NCBI RefSeq assembly: GCF_001905465.1
Contig: NZ_LISX01000006.1
Location: 1 to 64,000 of the forward strand
Length of the DNA stretch: 64,000 nucleotides
Source: Kitasatospora sp. CB01950
GTDB taxonomy: Bacteria; Actinomycetota; Actinomycetes; Streptomycetales; Streptomycetaceae
Direction of reading: 5' to 3'
The position numbers were made by a program, and so were the translations under genes. Position 1 is the first letter of the stretch, and each line of letters opens with the position of its first letter. Shown here piece after piece: positions 42,090 to 50,570 of the stretch. Below the pieces are notes generated by a model, which worked only from the letters and a program-made list of their open reading frames with translations, was not told the DNA's origin and did not search any database.

Positions 42090-42548
42090 ATGCCCGAAGT
42101 CCTTGCCCCCGCACCACCCGAGACAGCCGCCCGCGGGTTCTACCTCTCACCGCGACCCGACGGTTTCGTCCTGCACATGTACGCCAGTGCCGAACACCTG
42201 GTCGCCATGCGGGCGTTCGTCTTCAAGGCCGTCACCTCCGCCGGGGCCCCCGAGGACGTCGCCGACGCCGCCCGGCTGGTGGCGAGCGAGCTCGTCGGCA
42301 ACGCGGTACGCCTGTGCGGCCCCCACGCGCCGGTCGTCGTCCTGCTGACCACCACCCGACACCAGGTCGTCGTCCAGGTCCACGACCCCGAACCCACCAC
42401 CCTCCCCACCCGCTCCACCGAACCCCCCAACAACCCCCGCGCCGCCACCGGCCGCGGCCTCTGGATCCTCGACGCCCTGGCCCCCGGCTGGACAGTCACC
42501 CCCACCCCCCTCGGCAAACACATCACCTGCACCCTCCCCACCACCTGA
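42090..42548 (+). CDS. HATPase (anti-sigma-like) ATP-binding protein of the WhiJ triad
   Basis: The 152-residue single HATPase-domain protein resembles anti-sigma kinases (RsbW/SpoIIAB-like): N box ARLVASELVGNAVRLCG, G1 VVVQVHDPEP (the usual glycine of the DxG box is replaced) and G2 GRGLWILDAL. It is divergent from the WhiJ-type XRE gene, the third component typical of these loci. It may bind and inhibit a sigma factor or simply sense nucleotide. ATG 42090 lies just after GGGAG. Confidence 0.85.
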   Translation: MPEVLAPAPPETAARGFYLSPRPDGFVLHMYASAEHLVAMRAFVFKAVTSAGAPEDVADAARLVASELVGNAVRLCGPHAPVVVLLTTTRHQVVVQVHDPEPTTLPTRSTEPPNNPRAATGRGLWILDALAPGWTVTPTPLGKHITCTLPTT

Positions 42549-42953
42549 CCCCGGACCCGCCGCAGCGCGCTCCCGCCGAACAAGGCCCCAACGCCGCCCG
42601 CAGGGCACTCCCCCAGCCCGCCGCAGGCGGCCTCCCTCCCCCGATCCGCCCTCCGTGGCCGCCCGCAGGGCGCTCCCGGCCAACTTCCCTGTACAAGACG
42701 CCGAAGCCGCCCGCAGCGCGCTCCCCACCTCGCCCACGCGCACGCCCCCGACCCCACCCCACGAAGCCACCCGCGACACCCTCCCCAGGCCCGCCGCAGG
42801 CGGCCCCCCGGCCCCCGCCCCTCTCAACGCCGCCCGCCGGGCACTCCCCCGCCGCAGGCGGCGTCCTTCCCGCAATCCGCCCCCTGTGCACCGCCCGCAG
42901 GGCGCTGTCGCCCAGCCGCCGCCCAGTACCCGAACGCCGCCCGCAGGGCAGTC
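42549..42953. repeat. Cluster of GC-rich short repeats
   Basis: This 405-base non-coding stretch holds about ten imperfect copies of a motif near GCCGCCCGCAGGGCGCTCCC, for example near 42592, 42658, 42703, 42833, 42889 and 42934. They are interspersed with CCGCCGCAGGCGGC palindromes near 42621, 42794 and 42851. Spacings are irregular (about 20-80 bases), so it is not a CRISPR. It lies between convergent genes and resembles REP-type intergenic elements. Confidence 0.7.
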
Positions 42954-44027
42954 TCACCAGGCCCACCGCAGTGGCGCCGCGTTGCGCAGGTGGGCGACCA
43001 GCTGGCGTCGCAGGTCGCGGTCTTCGTCCGTCTCCGTCGCCAGGTCGAGCTGCACGATGTCGACGCCCGCAGTGCGGAGCAGGTGGATGCGGGCGGCGAC
43101 GCTCGCGGGCGAGCCGGTGTACGCGTTGGCGAGGTTGCGGCGGACGTAGGCGGCGATCTGGTCGGGGCCGGTGATGCCCCGCTCGCGGTCGCGGTCGAGG
43201 GCCACGGCGTCCAGGTGCCGGTCGGCGTCGGGCCCGGTGGCCAGCCGTATCGCGTCCCGTCGCAGCCGGCGAAGTTTCACCTGCGCGTCCGTGTCCGTCC
43301 CGGCGAGCACGACCGTGACGTGCCGCCAGATGCGCAGGCTGCGCCCGTGGCGGGCGGCGGCGGCGCGGGCTTCGGCGATCCGCAGCCGGGTGTCGGGGAG
43401 CGGGCGCGGGGGCACGGCGTACACCTGTGCATACCTCGCGGCGAGTTCGACGCCCTGCGCCGAGGCCCCCCCGAAGGAGATCAACTCGCTGTCGGGCGCG
43501 GGCCGCAGGCCGGATCTGGCGGCGCGCAGGGTGTAGTACTCGCCGTGGTGGTCGAGGTCGGTCCCGGTGGCGAGGTACCGGGTGAGGACCGCGAGGTACT
43601 CCTCGGCCCGCCGGTAGCGTTCCGCCTTGGCGAGGGTGTCGCCGTCCCGGGCGACGTCCGCGTCGCTGGAGCCGATGATCACGTGTGCGCTGATCCGCCC
43701 GCCGGAGAGCCGGTCCAGGGTGGCGAGCGAACGGGCCGCCACGGACGGCGAGTTGGTGCCGATGCGGTGCGCGGCGGCGATCCGCAGCCGGCTGGTGGCG
43801 GCGAGCGCCCAGCCGGCCACCAGCCACGGGTCGGGCCAGGAGGAGGACTGGACGACGAGTGCGCTGTCGAGCCCGTCCTCCTCCAACTCCCGCGCGGAAT
43901 CGGCGATATGGACGGGATCGGCGGTGCGTTCGCGCGGGTCGGGTGCCCAGCGCAGGGCCTGCCGTTCGGCGGGGTTGTCGCCGAGGACGGGGGCGGCGCG
44001 GACGCCGCCACGCAGTTCGAGTTCCAT
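42954..44027 (-). CDS. LLM-class flavin-dependent monooxygenase (SsuD-like)
   Basis: The 357-residue bacterial-luciferase-like monooxygenase resembles alkanesulfonate monooxygenases. Markers are RLRIAAAHRIGTNSPSVAAR (TIM-barrel strand with the H/R pair), LDRLSGGRISAHVIIGSSDADVARDGD, and LISFGGASAQGVELAARYAQVYAVPP. It would use reduced FMN and O2 to oxidise, and often desulfonate, an imported organic substrate. ATG 44027 follows AGGAGA. It is the last gene of a seven-gene minus-strand series with an ABC importer and a second LLM enzyme. Confidence 0.88.
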   Translation of the reverse strand: MELELRGGVRAAPVLGDNPAERQALRWAPDPRERTADPVHIADSARELEEDGLDSALVVQSSSWPDPWLVAGWALAATSRLRIAAAHRIGTNSPSVAARSLATLDRLSGGRISAHVIIGSSDADVARDGDTLAKAERYRRAEEYLAVLTRYLATGTDLDHHGEYYTLRAARSGLRPAPDSELISFGGASAQGVELAARYAQVYAVPPRPLPDTRLRIAEARAAAARHGRSLRIWRHVTVVLAGTDTDAQVKLRRLRRDAIRLATGPDADRHLDAVALDRDRERGITGPDQIAAYVRRNLANAYTGSPASVAARIHLLRTAGVDIVQLDLATETDEDRDLRRQLVAHLRNAAPLRWAW

Positions 44028-44091
44028 CAGGGGTCTCCTGGTCACGGTGGCGGGCGGGCCGCCGAACTGCGGCCCGCCACAAGACAGTTGC

Positions 44092-45093
44092 TCACCGGGC
44101 GGCGGGCCCGAGCCGGGCGAGGGTGTCGAGCAGCCGGGTGCGGCTGGCGAACACCTCGGGCGGCAGTGAGACGTACAGCTGGATGGCGGTGACGCCGGGC
44201 TGCTGGTAGCGCAGGATCTGTTCGCGGCACTCCTCGGGCGAGCCGCTGACGAACAGCGCGTTGACGACCTCGTCGGGCAGGGCGCGCTGCGCGCCCTCGT
44301 GGTCGCCGTCGGCCCACCGCTTGTGGGTCTCGGCGAGCAACTCGCCGTTGCCGAGCCACTCGTGGAACTTGCGGTAGGGCTCGCGGTTGAGGATCCAGGC
44401 GAGGAACGGCCGGCTGGCGCGGTGCGCGTACGCGGCGTCCTCGGTGGGGCAGACGAACACCTTGACGACGAGTTCCTTGCCGGGCGGCTGCGGCCCGACG
44501 GTGTCGAGCACCTTCGGCAGGTCGTGGGCGGCGAGCAGGTTGGTGATGGCGCCGTCGCCTTCGGTGAACCCGAGCCGCAGCATGCCGGGCCGCAGCGCGC
44601 CGAGGATGACCTTGACCGGTTCGGCGGGCGGGTGCGGCAGGCGGTAGCCGGTGATGGAGAAGGTGTCGAAGTCGCCCGCCACGTGCTCTCCGCGCAGCGC
44701 GGCGGTGAGGAAGCGCAGCACGTCGCGGGTGCGCTTGAACGGCTCGTCGAACGGGATGCCGTTGATGTCGGTGACGTGCGCGGGAACGGATGCTCCGATG
44801 CCCAACAGCACGCGTCCGGGGGCGAGTTGGGCGAGCGTCGCGGCGGTCTGGGCGAGTACGGCGGGCCCCCGGGTGTGGACGGGGACGATGCCGGTGGCGA
44901 TCCGCAGGTGCGGCGACCAGGCGGCGGTGGCGGCGAGCGGGGTGAAGGCGTCGGTGCCGCCGCCCTCCGCGCTCCACACGTCGCCGTAGCCGAGTTCCGG
45001 CAGCCGCTCGACCAGGAAGCGGTGGCGGTCGATGGTGAGACCCGGCAGCGGCAGGGTGATGCCCCAGGCGGGCGGTGACTGCTGAAGCGCCAT
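44092..45093 (-). CDS. LLM-class flavin (F420/FMN)-dependent oxidoreductase
   Basis: The 333-residue luciferase-like oxidoreductase resembles actinobacterial F420-dependent enzymes. Markers are WGITLPLPGLTIDRHRFLVE, LRIATGIVPVHTRGPAVLAQ, LAPGRVLLGIGASVPAHVTD and VFVSGSPEECREQILRYQQPGV. Cofactor choice cannot be decided from sequence alone. It lies 55 nt after the lipoprotein gene and 64 nt before the second LLM gene, so it is probably the same transcript, and likely degrades the compound brought in by the ABC importer. Confidence 0.88.
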   Translation of the reverse strand: MALQQSPPAWGITLPLPGLTIDRHRFLVERLPELGYGDVWSAEGGGTDAFTPLAATAAWSPHLRIATGIVPVHTRGPAVLAQTAATLAQLAPGRVLLGIGASVPAHVTDINGIPFDEPFKRTRDVLRFLTAALRGEHVAGDFDTFSITGYRLPHPPAEPVKVILGALRPGMLRLGFTEGDGAITNLLAAHDLPKVLDTVGPQPPGKELVVKVFVCPTEDAAYAHRASRPFLAWILNREPYRKFHEWLGNGELLAETHKRWADGDHEGAQRALPDEVVNALFVSGSPEECREQILRYQQPGVTAIQLYVSLPPEVFASRTRLLDTLARLGPAAR

Positions 45094-45148
45094 GGGAAAG
45101 AGCCTTTCTGCTCACGCATCTGACGGTGCGTCAGGCACGTCAGGTGCG

Positions 45149-46750
45149 TCAGTTGCCGACGCGGACGGTGGTGAGGTCGAGGAACCAGGACTGCGGCTGG
45201 ACGAGTCCGTGGACGGTGGGCGCGAGGGCGCGCGGGTTGCGGTCGTTGACCACGAACAGCCACGGCGCGTCCTCGGTGACCTGTCGCAGCGCGGTGCGGT
45301 AGTCGGCCTGCCGGGCGCCCTGCTCGGGTTCCGCGGCAGCGGCGGAGATCAGGCCGTCGACCGCCGGGTTGGCGTAATGCCCGGTCCAGAAGGGGCTGTT
45401 GGAGCCGACGAACAGCGGCAGCAGGGCCTCGGACTGGAACAGCGTGGTGGACTGGGCGATGGCGTCGGAGTCGAGCGCGACCTTCCCCTTGGCCTCGGCG
45501 CCGATCAGGGTGGTCCAGTCGGTGGTGCGGATCTCCACCTTGATGCCGACGGCGGCGAGGTCGCGTTGCAGCGCCTCGGTGATCGGGACGGGCAGCAGGT
45601 TGCCGGAGCCGCCGGTGGGCACCGTCACGGAGGTGCTGAACCCGTTCGGGTAGCCGGCGTCGGCGAGCAACTTCTTTGCCTTGGCGGGGTCGTGGGAGTA
45701 GCGGTCGCCGGCCGGGTCGTAGGCGGCGGTGGCGCGCGGCGCGGCCTGGTAGGCCGGGTCGGCGGTGCCGTGCAGCAGCTGGTCCGCGACGGCCTGCCGG
45801 TCGATGGCGTAGTTGGCGGCCTGTCGGACCCGCACGTCCGCCCACGGGCCCTTCGTGGTGTCGAGTATCCAGTACCAGAGGTGGTCGTAGCTGTTGGTGA
45901 GGATCTGCGCGCCGGAGGCCTTCAGGCTGTCCAGGTCGTCGGGGTTCGGGTATTCGATCCAGTTGACGCCGCCGGAGCGCAGCGCGGCGGTGCGGGCCGC
46001 GGCGTCGGGCAGCGCCTTGACGATCAGGCGGTCGAGTTTGGGCGCGCCGCGCCAGTAGGCGCGGTTGGCGGCGAGTTCGACCTGCTGGCCCTCGGTCTGC
46101 GAGACGAAACCGAACGGGCCGGTGCCGACCGGGTGTTGGGCGAAGTTGGCGGTCCCGCTCGTGCGGACCGCGGTGGGGCTGGCGATCAGCACGTGCGCGA
46201 GGTCTTCGGGGAAGTGCCCGTTGGGCGCGGTGGTGACGAGTTCGATGTGGGCGTCGTCGGTCTTGCGGTAGGACGCGATGTCGCCCGCGTACTCCTTGGC
46301 GGCCGCGCCGAGCGCATCGGTGTACTCGGGGCTGGACTTGTCCAGGTAGCGGTGCAGGTTGAACAGCACCGCGTCGGCGTCGAACGGCGTGCCGTCCTGG
46401 AAGGTGACGCCCTTGCGGAGGGTGAAGGTCCAGGTCAGCCGGTCCGGCGCGACCTGCCAGGACTCGGCGAGCGCGCCCGTCACCTGCGGCGGCCGGTCGG
46501 TGTGCTCCAGCAGGTCGTAGCGGGTGAGCCCTTCGTAGATCTGGAAGCTCAGCAGGCGCTTTCCCTCGAACCCGGCGCCGCCGATCACGGTGTCCAGGTT
46601 CGGCAGCTTCCCGGTCGCCCCGATCACCAGCGTGCCGCCGCCGGTTCCGTCTCCCCCGCCGGCGGTCGCGGTGGTGCAGCCGGCGGTCGTCAGCAGGACG
46701 ACGGCGGCCAGCGCGGCGGCTCTGGTACGGGTGCGGACGTGCTTGCTCAT
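45149..46750 (-). CDS. ABC importer family-5 substrate-binding lipoprotein
   Basis: The 533-residue extracytoplasmic binding protein of the dipeptide/oligopeptide/nickel (SBP_bac_5) family carries a lipoprotein signal ending in TTAGC with Cys at about residue 25, followed by TTATAGGGDGTGGG. Family blocks follow: LTWTFTLRKGVTFQDGTPFD, NFAQHPVGTGPFGFVSQ and VRQAANYAIDRQAVADQLLH. ATG 46750 overlaps the ATPase stop (ATGA). The ligand is unknown; pairing with LLM monooxygenases suggests a sulfur-containing or otherwise oxidisable organic compound rather than a peptide. Confidence 0.92.
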   Translation of the reverse strand: MSKHVRTRTRAAALAAVVLLTTAGCTTATAGGGDGTGGGTLVIGATGKLPNLDTVIGGAGFEGKRLLSFQIYEGLTRYDLLEHTDRPPQVTGALAESWQVAPDRLTWTFTLRKGVTFQDGTPFDADAVLFNLHRYLDKSSPEYTDALGAAAKEYAGDIASYRKTDDAHIELVTTAPNGHFPEDLAHVLIASPTAVRTSGTANFAQHPVGTGPFGFVSQTEGQQVELAANRAYWRGAPKLDRLIVKALPDAAARTAALRSGGVNWIEYPNPDDLDSLKASGAQILTNSYDHLWYWILDTTKGPWADVRVRQAANYAIDRQAVADQLLHGTADPAYQAAPRATAAYDPAGDRYSHDPAKAKKLLADAGYPNGFSTSVTVPTGGSGNLLPVPITEALQRDLAAVGIKVEIRTTDWTTLIGAEAKGKVALDSDAIAQSTTLFQSEALLPLFVGSNSPFWTGHYANPAVDGLISAAAAEPEQGARQADYRTALRQVTEDAPWLFVVNDRNPRALAPTVHGLVQPQSWFLDLTTVRVGN

Positions 46751-47604
46751 GACGGTCCTTCGCTCGGTTCGGTGGTACGGACGTACGGGTCCTGCGGGTC
46801 CTGCTGGTCCTGCGGGTCGCCCGATCCGCTCGGGTCGCGCAGTGCGACGTGCGGGCCGGAGGCTGCCAACAGGGCTTGGGTGTACGGGTGTTGCGGCTCG
46901 TCCCAGATCACCCGGGTGTCCCCCTGCTCGACCACTCGGCCGGCCCGGAGCACCAGGGTGCGGTGGGCGAAGCGGGCGACGGCGGCCAGGTCGTGCGAGA
47001 CGAACAGGTAGCCGGTGCCGGTGCGTTCGCGCAGTTCGGTGAGCAGGTCGAGCAGTCGCCGCTGGGTGTCGGGGTCGAGCGCGGAGGTCGGCTCGTCGCA
47101 CACCACCAGGGCCGGGCCGGTCGCCAACGCCCGTGCCACTGCGACGCGTTGCAGCTGTCCGCCGGAGAGTTCGCGCGGCAGCCGGCGGGCCAGTTCCGGT
47201 GCGAGTCCCACCTGACGGAACAACTCGCCGATCCGCTCGGCCCGTTGACGCCTGGGCACGCCGTGCGCCCGCAGCGCGAACCCGACCGCTTCGCCGGCCC
47301 GCAGCGCCGGGTTCAGCGAGCCGCGCGGATGCTGCGGCACGAACTGCAGCCGGCCCCGCACCGCGCGGTCCGCCCGGGCCCGCAGCCGCGCCGGGTCGCG
47401 TCCCTCGAACGCGACCGCCCCGCCGTCCGGCCGCAGCAGCCCCAGTGCGAGCCGCGCCACCGTCGACTTCCCCGACCCCGACTCCCCCACCAGCGCGACG
47501 GCCTCCCCCGCCCGCACCTCCAGGCTCACCCCGCGCACGGCCGGGCGGCCGGACCAGCTCTTGGAGACCTCGTCGAGTCTCAGCAGGGCAGTGGGGGCGG
47601 TCAT
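46747..47604 (-). CDS. ABC importer ATPase (DppF-like)
   Basis: The 285-residue ATPase has Walker A GESGSGKS, an LQFVPQHPRGSLNPA Q-loop, ABC signature ELSGGQLQRVAVARAL, Walker B LVVCDEPTSALD and H-loop LFVSHDLAAVARFA. The C-terminal HPYTQALLAA motif is typical of oligopeptide/dipeptide importer ATPases; a Pro/Gln/Asp-rich tail follows. ATG 47604 overlaps the first ATPase's stop. Confidence 0.93.
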   Translation of the reverse strand: MTAPTALLRLDEVSKSWSGRPAVRGVSLEVRAGEAVALVGESGSGKSTVARLALGLLRPDGGAVAFEGRDPARLRARADRAVRGRLQFVPQHPRGSLNPALRAGEAVGFALRAHGVPRRQRAERIGELFRQVGLAPELARRLPRELSGGQLQRVAVARALATGPALVVCDEPTSALDPDTQRRLLDLLTELRERTGTGYLFVSHDLAAVARFAHRTLVLRAGRVVEQGDTRVIWDEPQHPYTQALLAASGPHVALRDPSGSGDPQDQQDPQDPYVRTTEPSEGPS

Positions 47605-48350
47605 CGGCGGGCTCCCGCGAGGGTGGTGGGGACGAGGAGGGTCTCGGCGGGGCCGGTGGCGGTCAGCCGGCCGTGGTCGAGCACGGCGAGGGTGCCGCCG
47701 ATCCGGGCGGCGGCGGACAGGTCGTGGGTGACCAGCAGCAGGGCGAGGCCCTGCTCGGTGCGCAGCGTGGTGAACAGGTCGAGGATGTGGGCGCGGAGCA
47801 GGGCGTCCAGGGCGGTGGTGGGCTCGTCGGCGATCAGCAGCTCGGGCCCGCACGCCACCGCGAGGGCGATCGCGGCGCGCTGCCGCAGCCCGCCGGAGAG
47901 TTCGTGCGGGTACGCGGCGGCGGCGCGTTCCGGGTCGGGCAGCCCGGCGGCGGCGAGCACCGGCAGCGCGGCCGCGCGGGCGTCCCTGCGGCGGTCGGCG
48001 AGGCCGTGGCGGCGCAGCACCTCGGCGAGTTGGGGGCCGATCCGGCGCAGCGGGTCGAGCGTCGCGGACGGGTCCTGCGGGACGTAGCCGATCCGCCGTC
48101 CCCTGATCCGTGACAGCTCCCGCTCGGGCAGGCCCAGCAGCTCCCGGCCGTCGAGCCGCACCGATCCCCGTACGACCGCTCCCCGTCCGGGCAGTCCGAG
48201 CACCGTCCGCGCCAGCGTGGTCTTCCCGCTCCCGGACTCGCCGAGCAGCACCAGCGCCTCCCCCGCCCCGAGCGTGAGGCTCACGCCGTCCACGGCCCGG
48301 ACGCCGCCGGGGTGGTCGACCGTCAACTCCTCGATGGCCAGCACGTTCAC
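47601..48350 (-). CDS. ABC importer ATPase (DppD-like)
   Basis: The 249-residue ATPase has Walker A GESGSGKT, Q-loop IGYVPQDPSATLDPL, signature ELSGGLRQRAAIALAV, Walker B LLIADEPTTALD and H-loop LLVTHDLSAAARIG. It is shorter than usual DppD proteins because it lacks the C-terminal HPYT/iron-sulfur-type extension. GTG 48350 overlaps the permease stop (GTGA); GTG 48344 is an alternative. Confidence 0.92.
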   Translation of the reverse strand: MNVLAIEELTVDHPGGVRAVDGVSLTLGAGEALVLLGESGSGKTTLARTVLGLPGRGAVVRGSVRLDGRELLGLPERELSRIRGRRIGYVPQDPSATLDPLRRIGPQLAEVLRRHGLADRRRDARAAALPVLAAAGLPDPERAAAAYPHELSGGLRQRAAIALAVACGPELLIADEPTTALDALLRAHILDLFTTLRTEQGLALLLVTHDLSAAARIGGTLAVLDHGRLTATGPAETLLVPTTLAGARR

Positions 48351-49243
48351 GCCTCCGCCTCCGCCGGGTCCGGGTGCGCGGAAGGGTGCGAAGCCGCCTG
48401 CGCGCGCGAAGCCGTCTGCGCGCGCGAGCCTCCCCGCGCCGCCCGCGGTGTCGCGCCCGCCTGCGTTTCGCGCCCGCCGAGGGTGTTGTAGAGCACCGAG
48501 ACCGCGAGGATCACCAGCGCGGGCATCGCCGCGAGCCAGGGGTGGGTGAAGATCGCCGGGCGGAGTTCGTCGAGCATCGCGCCCCACTCGGGGGTGGGCG
48601 GGGCGACGCCGAGGCCGAGGAAGGAGAGGCCGGCGGCGTAGACGATCGCGAGGCCGACCAGCGAGGTGGCGTAGGTCAGGACCACGGGCGCGATCACCGG
48701 CAGGACCTGGCGCAGCACGAGCGCCGGCCGGGTCGCCCCGCTGACTCGCGCCGCCTCCAGGTACTCCGCCGTCCGAATGCGTCGCGTCTCCGTGAACGCG
48801 ACCCGGGCGACGGCGGGCGTGAGCACCACCGACAGGGCCAGCACGGTCGATCCGAGGCCCGGCGTGAGCAGCGACGCGATCGCGATCGCGAGCAGCACGC
48901 CGGGGAACGCGTACAGCACGTCGAGCGTGCGCAGCAGCGCCTGTTCGGTGGCCCGGCCGCCGAGCCCGGCCGCGATGCCGAGCAGCGCGCCGACCAGGGC
49001 GGCCACGGCGACGGGCAGCAGGCCGGCGGTGAGGGACGGGCGGGCCGCCCACAGGAGCCGGCTGAGCAGGTCGCGTCCCTGGCTGTCGGTGCCGAGCGGG
49101 TGGCCCGGGCTGCCGGGGTCGAGCAGCCGGTCGGCGAGGTGTCCGGCGTCGGGGTCGGCGGGGGCGAGCAGGGGTGCGGCGACGGCCAGCGCGACGGGCA
49201 GCAGTGCGCCGACGATCGTCAGGGTGCGTCGATTTGTCGTCAT
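48347..49243 (-). CDS. ABC importer permease (DppC-like)
   Basis: The 298-residue integral membrane permease of the BPD type 1 family has an N-terminal TM followed by HPLGTDSQGRDLLSRLLW, a hallmark of DppC/OppC, then five further TM segments. The EAA-type loop reads YLEAARVSGATRPALVLRQV. The C-terminal about 35 residues are an Ala/Arg/Ser low-complexity tail with repeated SRAQ-type elements. Confidence 0.92.
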   Translation of the reverse strand: MTTNRRTLTIVGALLPVALAVAAPLLAPADPDAGHLADRLLDPGSPGHPLGTDSQGRDLLSRLLWAARPSLTAGLLPVAVAALVGALLGIAAGLGGRATEQALLRTLDVLYAFPGVLLAIAIASLLTPGLGSTVLALSVVLTPAVARVAFTETRRIRTAEYLEAARVSGATRPALVLRQVLPVIAPVVLTYATSLVGLAIVYAAGLSFLGLGVAPPTPEWGAMLDELRPAIFTHPWLAAMPALVILAVSVLYNTLGGRETQAGATPRAARGGSRAQTASRAQAASHPSAHPDPAEAEA

Positions 49244-49244
49244 G

Positions 49245-50189
49245 TCAGCCCCGCACCCGGGGGTCGATCGCGGCGTGCGCGGCGTCCACCAGCAGGTTGA
49301 TGCCGACGAACGCGGTGCCGACGATCAGCACGCCGCCCTGGATCATCGGCAGGTCCCGGGCGGTGAGCGCGTCGTAGAGCAGGCGGCCGAGGCCGGGCCA
49401 GGCGAACAGGGTCTCCACGAAGACCACTCCCTCCAGCAGGTAGGCCAGTTGCAGGCCGCCGATGGTCAGCAGTGCGGGCGAGGCGTTGTGCGCGCAGTGC
49501 CGCAGCACGGCGGCCCGGCCCAGGCCGCGGGCGCGCAGGCCGTCGGCAAGGTCGCCGTCGAGGACGGCGGACAGTGCGGCGCGGTGGACGCGCGCGGTGA
49601 GGCCGAGCGGGACGAGGGCGGCGGCGGTCGCGGGCAGCAGCAGGTGGCGCAGCAGGTCGCCGGGCCCGCCGCCGCCGAACACGTCGTGGGTGCCGCCGGC
49701 CGGGAGGAGTCGCCAGTGGACGGCGAACACGGCGATCAGCAGCAGCGCCACCGAGTACTGGGGTGCGGAGACGGCGAGCGTGGACGCGCCGCTGCACAGC
49801 CGTCCCCACAGGCCGCGCGGGCGCAGTGCGCCGAGGGTGCCGAGCAGGACGCCGCCGGCCAGCACGAGCGCGAACGCGGCGGCGGTGAGCGTGAGGGTCT
49901 CGCCGAGGGCGGGCAACAGCTGGGCGGTGACGGGGCGTTGGGTGGCCGTCGAGGTGCCTAGGTCGCCGGTGAGGGCGTGGCCGAGCCAGTCCAGGTAGCG
50001 GACGGGCAGCGGCCGGTCGAGGCCGATCCGTTCCGCCAGGGCCTGCCGGGCCTCGGCGGGTGCGCCGGGGCCGAGGAACGCGGTGACGGGGTCGCCGGGG
50101 ACGAGCGCGACGGTGGCGAACACGACGGCGCTCACCCCCAGCAGGGTGGGTACCGCGAGCAGCAGGCGGCGCAGCAGGAAGCCGGTCAC
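49245..50189 (-). CDS. ABC importer permease (DppB-like)
   Basis: The 314-residue permease starts TGFLLRRLLLAVPTLLGVSA, the DppB/OppB signature, with VPGDPV, six TM segments and an EAA loop DGLRARGLGRAAVLRHCAHN. GTG 50189 is taken as the start, since the open frame upstream to 50624 runs through a MITE-like element and tandem repeats and is not conserved-looking. It is the first gene of the importer/monooxygenase operon. Confidence 0.92.
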   Translation of the reverse strand: MTGFLLRRLLLAVPTLLGVSAVVFATVALVPGDPVTAFLGPGAPAEARQALAERIGLDRPLPVRYLDWLGHALTGDLGTSTATQRPVTAQLLPALGETLTLTAAAFALVLAGGVLLGTLGALRPRGLWGRLCSGASTLAVSAPQYSVALLLIAVFAVHWRLLPAGGTHDVFGGGGPGDLLRHLLLPATAAALVPLGLTARVHRAALSAVLDGDLADGLRARGLGRAAVLRHCAHNASPALLTIGGLQLAYLLEGVVFVETLFAWPGLGRLLYDALTARDLPMIQGGVLIVGTAFVGINLLVDAAHAAIDPRVRG

Positions 50190-50302
50190 GGGGTTGCGGC
50201 GGTGACGGTGGCGGGGAGCATGGGCGGCGGGGTCCTCCGGTTCGGCGACGGGGGCGGCAGCGCAGCGGCGGCCGGCGCGGCCCGTCGGGTTGTTCAGGCC
50301 CA

Positions 50303-50385
50303 GGGCCTGTCGTCGAACCCGCGCCGCAGCTCCGCGGCGTGCCCGCGGCGAGTCGTGGGGCAGTCGGGGGTTCGAAGACAGGCCC
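50303..50385. mobile_element. MITE-like element or solo inverted-repeat element
   Basis: Terminal 18-bp inverted repeats GGGCCTGTCGTCGAACCC (50303-50320) and GGGTTCGAAGACAGGCCC (50368-50385) differ at a single position and enclose 47 GC-rich bases. There is no coding capacity. Size and structure fit a miniature inverted-repeat element inserted upstream of the importer operon. Target-site duplications are not obvious. Confidence 0.6.
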
Positions 50386-50457
50386 CAGGTTTGCGGACGG
50401 TGCGCGCGGGCAGCCAGCCAGGCGTTCATGCTGGTACCGGTGGTCATAGGAGCGGGG

Positions 50458-50502
50458 GTGCGGGGTACAGCCGTGCGGGGTACAGCCGTGCGGGGTACAG
50501 CG
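50458..50502. repeat. Three tandem 15-bp repeats
   Basis: GTGCGGGGTACAGCC repeats at 50458-50472, 50473-50487 and 50488-50502 (last base changed), followed by a partial GTGCGGG. They lie between the MITE-like element and the promoter at 50534, in the spacer separating the divergent importer operon and LuxR side, so they could be regulator sites. Confidence 0.85.
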
Positions 50503-50533
50503 GTGCGGGCGAGTCCCGGGCGGCGGACCGTCC

Positions 50534-50563
50534 TTGACCGGCCCTCAGTGGCGTCCATACGAT
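50534..50563 (+). promoter_or_regulatory. Sigma-70-like promoter for a leaderless transcript
   Basis: TTGACC (50534-50539), an 18-nt spacer and TACGAT (50558-50563) match the streptomycete housekeeping promoter. A start about 7 nt after the -10 coincides with ATG 50571, so the transcript would be leaderless. Confidence 0.55.
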
Positions 50564-50570
50564 TTCCGCC

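Noticed and set aside
42549..42953. CRISPR or tandem coding repeat
   Set aside because: Copies differ in length and spacing and contain internal palindromes; frames crossing them are not conserved-looking.
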